Shown here piece by piece: positions 57,340 to 64,000 of a DNA stretch of 64,000 nt. The DNA lies in the NCBI GenBank assembly GCA_947561395.2, contig OX387190.1:8798858-8862857 (forward strand), read 5' to 3'. This DNA is from Buxus sempervirens. Lineage: Eukaryota; Streptophyta; Magnoliopsida; Buxales; Buxaceae. Under the pieces are notes generated by a model that did not search any database, was not told the DNA's origin, and was given only the letters and a program-made list of their open reading frames with translations. Each line of letters opens with the position of its first letter. Positions within the stretch are counted from its first letter, which is position 1. Both the position numbers and the translations under genes were made by a program.

Positions 57340-57887
57340 TGATGGATCTCAATTTCTGCAGGAATGACAGCTTCTGAATGAAACTGGAGTTGCTGCCGCA
57401 AGAGATTTCAACTCCATTGGGAAAGAACCAAACGACCACAAGAAAATTCCTCTAATCTCCAGAATTTTTTTCAAATCAGACTCTCCAAACCCCTAGGTCG
57501 ACTCCCTCTTCTCTCTTTGATCTCTCCAGCAGAAATCGCTCAAAGGCCAAAATAAACCAACGAACCCAATTCATTGGTATTTATAGTTGCTGCCCACTGT
57601 TGAATTAAAATAGGATCACCTGCTATTACACTCCACCAAAATCCCTACACCAGCATGCTAAATTTGCTATTATCTCTTGCATGCCACATCAGCAAACCCT
57701 CACCAACCAACCAAAATCAAACCTTAGCATTAGCTCCAACCTATTAATTGAAAATTTTCCTTTCCGGTTTTGATCAAAAGTCCCCGGTTAACTTCTTGGT
57801 CTCCTTCCTCCACAAAATTACTAATTAACCATAACTTAATTACTAAACCAATAATTTTTAATTTCATTAAAAATTTGGGATTTTACA

Positions 57888-60879
57888 CGCCCCGAACCCT
57901 GGTCAGTGCAAACCGACACCCGACCCAAACCCGGTTCGCTACTGTAACAACCCGAATTCAGTTCAACAACCAAATCCGAAGTGTTACTACGAAGCTGGGG
58001 TCAGATACAAACTAAGATTCACAATAATTTTAAAACTTATTAATTACATCAGAGTTCTGGTGGCCAATAAAAAAAACAATTCTTTATTCAATAATATCAA
58101 TTAAGTTTACAATAAAGTTTATTTAATCAACATGTGACATTAATACCAATTACAATTCTACCCATCAAATTAAACCCCATCTTCGCGATCTCTCCAAGCA
58201 ACTTGAAAAATAGGGGAAAATGGAGTGAGATTTACATCTCAGCAAGTAGCAGGTGCATGCAATTAGAAATAGTCCAATGTAACAAATAGTCATGAGGTAT
58301 TCGATTAATCAACGATAAGACGAGAAATCCAAGTTATTCATGGCAATTCCAAATAAAGCAATAAAACAGATGATCATGTACAAATACCAGTAATTAAAAG
58401 TTAATGGGGTAAAACCGACAAAATCGATAAAACACGTGCCCTTGCAGGACTCACAAAGATGATAAGTATTTGAGATAACACTCAACTAACTGCTATACCA
58501 CCGTGTGGCTTAGGGGCAGTGCTACTTAATGATACTCAAGCCCCATGCAGCGCAGCTATAGACAAGAGCCGTAGTCACTGACTTATTGCACACAAACTCA
58601 ACAGAGTTGGCATGTACCACCAGCATGCAGCACCAGAATCAATACATGGAGATGGTCGCTTATCCACATGTACAGGGAATCACCAGCGGCGCACCGAGGT
58701 GTCCCTCCAGACATAGGACCTTCCCAGAGCAAACTAACTTGCAAGGGAAGGCGCTCGCATATAGGAGTAACTCAACCCAAACTAAATACCACTTAACTAA
58801 CCAGCCAAAACTATAGATCCATATACAGCTAAGCCCACTGACACAAACCACGATAAGACCACATACGGAAGGACACGCTACTGTAGGAGGCATACACACT
58901 TTTACCCGTAAAGGATTACACATCTCTACACAGAGGATTACCTATCTCTGCCGTAAAAGCCAGTATCAACTCAACCACAGAAGCCGCATCACCCAACCGT
59001 AAAAGAAAGCTAATGACATCATAACACATACCAATCCATACACAAATATCCACTCCCATGTGAAAACCATGTTTCAATCCTTAAAAATCCAAATAAAGCC
59101 TTTTTCGGAATAACATATGCAATTTCCCAATTATATTCAAAATAAAACTCATGTATCATGATTTTCGATAAAAATCAGAGTTTATACAATTCCAGAAACC
59201 AATATTCATATTTAAAGTACAAACTAGAAGTAATTTCAGTCTTGCTAGAGTTCTCCTTACCAATCCCTTTATTAGAATCCAATTTCCCATCATAATACCT
59301 AAGATAGTATTTATTTCAATTCATCTGTATTTTTAGTTTCCAGCCTATTCTACAGACCTAAAATATAGTTTAGAAGGTAATTTTAATCCATAAATACAAG
59401 CTATTATCATTCCCATTGTTTTACCTTCCATTAGCCCCTTTCATATTCTAACATATCCTTAAAACCTCCAATTACTTGTTTATTTACAAAATATAATTTT
59501 ATAAATTTTATTACTTTGATTAGGTCTTATTAAAGATGCTAGTATGCTTAACTTATCATTAAAATTTTATTGGATATTTATTCGTATTACAAAATCCCCA
59601 AAATCTACAAATTTTACATAGAGCGCCTACCTCTACAGGGCTAGGCGATCCTAGGCACTCGTGCAATTTTTAACAAAAATTTTCCAGATTTACAAAGTTC
59701 GGATTTTTAGGCTTTTGCTATATGTTTCTTTGGCTTGAATTAATCTACTAACATTCTAAAACATACTTAAAGCCTTTTAGATTAATTATTATTAATTAAA
59801 TACCCTCCTACATTTATTTGCATAATCAAACTAAGTTTTCTTCATTATTTTAACAAATCCATCAGGAATACCAACCATGAAAATATAAGCACTTTGATTC
59901 CATATAAATACAGTTCCGACTAATCCATTCAACCCATATCAAATCACAAAAAACAAAATCATGCAGTTCCTCATGTTTCCAAAGGTTACTACTTGCCTTC
60001 TACGCTAAAATCCTTCTTCCATTGAAGCTTCTAATTCTGGACCTTACTTTTGCACCCAAACGTACCAAGCTAGAGTTTTCTGATTCACATCTCTACCGTA
60101 CACATTGTAGTTCCATCAGTGAAGATCAAAACCTCCAAATTTGAAGGTGATCAACCGTACGGATTTTCCCCGATAATGATTTGATGATGGCTGGTCAGAC
60201 ATCTCCATTAGCAACCTTCTTCCTTTCTCTCCCTCTTTTCTCTCAATAATAAACCCACGAAAATTCTCTCTTGTCTAACCTTAATCTCCTATTTATATTA
60301 GGCTTTAGAAGTCCTAAACCAACCCTAATAGGCTACTTTAATTTGGGCTAACCCAACCATGGTCTAATTAAAGTCTAACCCATTCTAATTAATTCCTACT
60401 TTTTCTTCACCTTTTATTTTTCTACTTAAACAATACTAATTAAATCTCTTATCATCTAAAGTCCTAATTACAACCTATTTTCGTGCATAATAATTAATTA
60501 GACCTTAATATCACCTTAAAACTTATTTTCTCCAAATTAAGACTTGAAATCTCCTATTTACCCTTTTTTCCACATTTGGGCTTTTATTAATTCCTTTTAA
60601 TTTCTAACTTGTCTAAATAAATTATTTTCTTCTATTTTCTAATCCTAGTTATTATTTAATGCTTTATTTATTAATTACCCTTTTCTAAAAATTACCAAAA
60701 TACCCTTTTTACTTTTTTAGGCTAATTTCATTAAAATTCTTTCTTTATTTACAACTTATGAATTATTCAAATTACTTATCCTTTAAATCTTCACTTTTTA
60801 TTTTAACTAGGACTTAACTCATATTTTCTTTTTTATTTATTATTTATTTATTTATTATGTGAAAATTCTGGGTTTTACA
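57888..60879 (-). mobile_element. Main part of LTR Y2
   Basis: It begins cgccccgaaccctggtcag, missing the first five bases of the family start, and runs to the TSD-flanked end at 60879. It contains the stem-loop block (58226-58241) and the block shared with Y1 (58543-58782). A cgcctac/ctaggcg patch is near 59620-59660, and a long AT-rich end follows. It has no genes. Confidence 0.75.
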
Positions 60880-60884
60880 CATGT

Positions 60885-61489
60885 CTACTCTCTTTGTCTG
60901 GTTTTCTTTTTCATGAGTCCCATGAGGTGAAATAATTGTGTTTGATTTATTTTCATTTAATTATTGTTGAACTCTATTTTTTGTGGTTATCCTGATTAGT
61001 CGTTGCATATTTGTACTGTTACCAACTATTTGCATGACTACTTACTGAGATGTTGTTTCTCACATTATGGTTTTATAGGTTTTGTTTTCAGATATTCCTG
61101 GTGAGGACATTGCTAGGATAGACACTTCGAGGGATTATACTGACTACCAGGAAGAGGATTACTTTATTCCTGTGTAGGATTAGGAACCTTTAATAATAAA
61201 TTTGACTTGGTGTTTCGAGGGATTGTTGGTTTATTTTAATTAGATGACTTTAGTGGATGATGATCTATTTTATTTTAGTTGACTAGAAACCAGACTTTGA
61301 ATGATGGTTTAATACTGAATGACTTATTTTTATTATTCCGCGCTTCTTGGAGAATTTATCTTTTATTTCTGCACTCTGATTATAAATATTGAAATTGTTT
61401 AAGTCTAGTATTAGTTGTTTCGGGCCATTATTCTAATAAACTGGATTTGGGTTTGTGGTTTTAAATAAACCTAGATCTAGGGTGTTACA
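60885..61489 (+). repeat. E1 3' LTR, second part
   Basis: This resumes the E1 LTR after the Y2 TSD. It contains the conserved block (tgagatgttgtttctca at 61046, tttgttttcag at 61081-61091) and ends ctagatctagggtgttaca. The next bases, cacat, do not match the left flank of E1. Confidence 0.85.
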
Positions 61490-62958
61490 CACATCATGAT
61501 TACATCTCCCCCATAAGAGGTCTCATCTCACTCGCAAGTGGTCACATATCTCCCCTGTAGGATGCAATCCAATCCGGACTACATCTCCCCCAACAGGAGG
61601 TTTCATCTAACCCGCAAGTGGTCACATATCTCCCTTGTAGGATGCAATCCAATCTGAATTACATTTCCCCCAATAGGAGGTCTCATCTCACTTGCAGGTG
61701 GTCACATATCTCTGTTGTGGGATGCAATCCAATCTGGATTAAATCTCCCCCAACAGGAGGTCTCATCTCTTCCGTAGGAGGTAATCAAATCTCATCCGCA
61801 GATGGTACATCTCTTATTGCCATCATGGCATTTAATCCACAGTCCAAATTATATTTAATTATATATAACAGCTTGATCCTAATCAATCGATAATTCAAAC
61901 CTTATTCCAAAATCAGTTCATTAGTTTGTAATCACAATAACTGGGTCTAGTTATGTGATAATTAAAAGTTATAAAGTAATTTAAAGGTAAAGTTAGGGGT
62001 AATAAGATACTTGATATTTATGTACAGTTTAGGGGTAATATGTTACTTGCTATTTATAAAGTATTTATGTAAAGTTTAGGGGTAGACACACAAAATAATA
62101 AGGTACTAATTATTTAGTGAAGAGAAATTAGGATAAGCCAATTTAATTAACTAATGAAGCCTAAAGGCATATAGGGTTCTTTCTCCAAAAATCTATAAGG
62201 TAGTTTCTGGTGTAAGGTTTTTCCAGTGAAATTTAGTAGTTATGATACTTAAAATTTATCAAAGTTAGTTTAACTGGGTTGGGTTTCTGATATAAAGTCT
62301 CTCTCTGTGGAAATCAAAATCATGATGTGTGGAAATAAATTTTCCTAAATGAATATCTCAATCGAATAGATTTAAAGTCTTGAATCTCAAAAATCCCTAA
62401 TTATTTTCAAAGCAGGCAACTATAAGCCTAAAATAAATTCCCTAATGTTTATGTTGAAAACAGATTATATGATTAGTTAAATCCGTCTCAAATCATCTAA
62501 TTTAATTGATTAAATCCATTTAAAATCAAATTATGAAAATTCACATTTTTCTGTTGAGATCAACTAGCACTGGTTGCCTAGGCGACCTAGCTAAGCGTCA
62601 ATTAAATTTTTCTGAAATTTTTAGTCTCAACGGGTGCTCAAGGATCATCTAGGCGGTCCCACTAGGCACCGGTTCACTTTTTGAATGCCGACCCCATCAC
62701 CTAGGCGATGGGTGAGCGGTGCTATTCATGGGCGCCTACAATCGCCTAGGCAATCATGCTAGGCGCACATACAACTACGGCAAACCGAGTTCCAAATCTG
62801 TATTTTTCTTAGTTTTGATCAATTCTAACGTATATATTCAACTATAATAAAACTAAATATACATATATACATCAAGAAATCATGCATTAGGATCAAACAA
62901 CAAGAACACAAAATCAAACGACAAAACGGGTGTGTCACCTACCTGTTCGTACAGTTTC
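61490..62958 (-). mobile_element. LTR Y0, right part, with tandem repeat
   Basis: This is sequence of the Y family on the right of E1. It carries an 80-bp tandem repeat (61499-61800), a GC-rich patch with cctaggcga words (62565-62780) like that of Y1 at 5255-5410, and the shared motif gtcacctacct (62935, compare 5574). It ends where the next LTR begins, at 62959. It has no genes. Confidence 0.6.
61499..61800. repeat. 80-bp tandem repeat
   Basis: About 3.5 copies of a unit with gtcacatatctcccttgtag and aacaggaggtctcatctca are present. The word gtcacatatc recurs at 61541, 61621 and 61701, exactly 80 bp apart. The last unit is degenerate. Confidence 0.9.
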
Positions 62959-64000
62959 TGTCACAACCCGGAACCAGGTCTGCCCCTCCAAGGCACAACC
63001 CGTCCCAGACTGTGGTAAGTGGGCCATTATACTTGATAAAATGCGAAGAATTTAAAACTTTTTCCTAACAAGTGCAAGTGATAAGACAATTCATGTTGTG
63101 CATAACAAAGTGTGTTTATATATAATTGAAGTGTAACAAGACACGAGGGTTGATTTCAAAATGATGGGTGACTATATCACTCCTCTCAAAATATAAGGTA
63201 TACAATCTAAAAGAAACTATACATGCATAACAGAAATAAGACCTAAGGCCTATAAAAATCTACCTCTCTCTATATCCCAAAAGCTTTCTCTTTGTCTCTG
63301 TCCCCAGCCTGGTCCTTCACACCGGACGTCGATGGATCTGAAAAATAAGAATTAAAGCAACTGTGAGACGGATGTCTCAGTAAGCAAAACATGCATGCAC
63401 GAGAAAACACAATTTTGACATATATCAATCGGTTAAATCATGACATGCGGTTATTTGAAATCATAAATCAAGTATCACAGTTGAGTGCCATACAAGTTGG
63501 TGCATGCTTGTGCGTTGGTGTACAGTTAATACATTTAATACAGACTTTCATCCAATCTCACCAATGGTTATGCAGGAGGTTTAATATTATACTACTCAAA
63601 ACAACCACATCAACACATATCCATCTAGCTTCACCGTCTACACATGGTAGCTAGGCATATCCATCTAGCTTCACCGTCTACACTTGGTGGCTAGGCATCT
63701 ACGCCGATTACACACGACGTTGGAAACTAATACGCCGTCTACACATGACGTTTAGGCATCCATTCCTGATTACACATAGCGAATGAGCATCGGCCACCGA
63801 TTACACATGGTGCCGGGATGATACAACCATAGGGAACAGAAATAATAACAATACAACATGTACCATTGCATGGGAAGTGCTCCAGGGTAGCCCATGGCCT
63901 TATCAGAGTCAATCTTGGGCCAAGCCCTCTTTATTCAATGTGTCTACATCCATGGCAAGCTAACTAGGTGGGCCAATGCCCTAAATATACATTTGTTCAT
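62959..64000 (-). mobile_element. LTR of the E2 family (minus strand), truncated by window end
   Basis: It starts tgtcacaacccggaacc, the complement of the E2 LTR end. It then follows E2 in reverse: cctccaaggcacaacc, the stem-loop block (63338-63379), short repeats with ctacacatgg and ctaggcatc words (63640-63800), and the GGCCC palindromes (63880-63990). The left flank is gtttc. The other end is outside the window. Confidence 0.85.

Larger units (their letters stand above)
51636..57887 (-). mobile_element. X: long solo LTR (minus strand) within Y2
   Basis: Read on the minus strand it starts tgtaaaatcccaaattttt at 57887 and ends ggatccggggcgttaca at 51636. Without V it is about 3.8 kb, with no internal domains. 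The right flank is cgccc, which fits the Y start tgtaacgcccc. The left end coincides with the left end of Y2, so the short duplicated end sequence seems to have collapsed. The large inner part, 52800-54880, is AT-rich and featureless. The E1 5' LTR at 1322 is a shortened member of this family. Confidence 0.65.
51636..60879 (-). mobile_element. Y2: minus-strand LTR stack in E1 3' LTR, TSD catgt
   Basis: The insertion starts tgtaacgccccgg and ends ctgggttttaca. A perfect TSD catgt lies at 51631-51635 and 60880-60884. The outer part visible at 57888-60879 is of the Y family: 57888-57990 matches the start of Y1 (2256-2360) and 58543-58782 matches 4578-4815. The left part is occupied by LTR X, which holds V. 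No coding sequence is seen anywhere in the 9.2 kb. Confidence 0.85.
1322..61489 (+). mobile_element. E1: outer Ty3/gypsy chromovirus (Tekay-like), degenerate and nested
   Basis: E1 is the frame of almost the whole window. In order it has an LTR-like 5' end (1322-1887), primer site (1891), gag (2060-2250, resuming 6011), protease, RT, RNase H and integrase to 9497, the rest of integrase plus chromodomain (48759-49676), a purine tract (49636-49649), and a 3' LTR (49650-51635 plus 60885-61489). Guests are Y1 in gag, E2 in integrase and Y2 in the 3' LTR. Without guests it is about 7.9 kb. The two LTRs are not homologous beyond their first 20 or so bases, and the flanks (aataa at 1317, cacat at 61490) do not match. 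It is therefore probably a recombinant or rearranged copy. The C-terminal chromodomain and Met primer site point to the Tekay/Del clade. Confidence 0.85.

Noticed and set aside
61499..61800. Possible array of regulatory or CRISPR repeats
   Set aside because: It is a plain head-to-tail 80-bp tandem repeat inside an LTR.

Overview
This window is plant nuclear DNA, and all of it that I can classify is retrotransposon. I found no host gene, tRNA, rRNA or CRISPR array. The evidence for a plant is the set of element types: two Ty3/gypsy chromoviruses with a C-terminal chromodomain and an initiator-Met tRNA primer site (most like the Tekay/Del clade), and one very large Tat/Ogre-type element with a dual RNase H and a probable tRNA-Arg primer site. 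The host looks like a repeat-rich angiosperm, probably a eudicot. I cannot name a species.

The layout is a set of nested insertions. Six boundaries are confirmed by matching 5-bp target-site duplications (TSDs), and two more pairs of LTR-like ends lack one. From the outside in: a Tat-like LTR fragment (33-921) was entered by a minus-strand LTR called Y0 (922-1321, resuming 61490-62958). Y0 was entered by chromovirus E1 (1322-61489). The gag of E1 carries a solo LTR Y1 (2251-6010, TSD tggag), which itself carries solo LTR Z1 (2371-4183). The integrase of E1 is split by chromovirus E2 (9498-48753, TSD atcct). The 3' LTR of E1 is split by the Y2/X/V stack (51636-60879, TSD catgt).

E2 carries five guests. 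Its 5' LTR holds E3, a structurally complete 22.4-kb Tat/Ogre-like element (11288-33660, TSD ggtgg). Its gag holds solo LTR E4 (36055-38937, TSD cgcag). Its RNase H holds a 1.2-kb solo LTR C (41014-42199, TSD gtaat). Its 3' LTR holds solo LTR Z2 (46544-48362). In the other stack, X (51636-57887) is entered by V (54895-57339, TSD tgatg), the deepest level. The window closes inside another minus-strand LTR of the E2 family (62959 to the end).

All coding regions are retroviral-type polyproteins in decay. E1 is the most damaged: many stops, frameshifts, and lost catalytic residues in protease and integrase. E2 keeps one long intact integrase-chromodomain frame. E3 keeps a nearly continuous frame from the end of gag to the end of integrase, broken by about six stop codons, plus an extra ORF upstream of gag and two tandem-repeat arrays in between. 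None could move on its own.

The most interesting signals are non-coding: a conserved stem-loop with a downstream pyrimidine-AG that recurs in nine LTR copies of several different families; a 65-nt near-perfect hairpin identical in both E3 LTRs; degenerate copies of the primer-site complement repeated near the E3 3' end; and an outer element (E1) whose two LTRs are not homologous, suggesting a recombinant.
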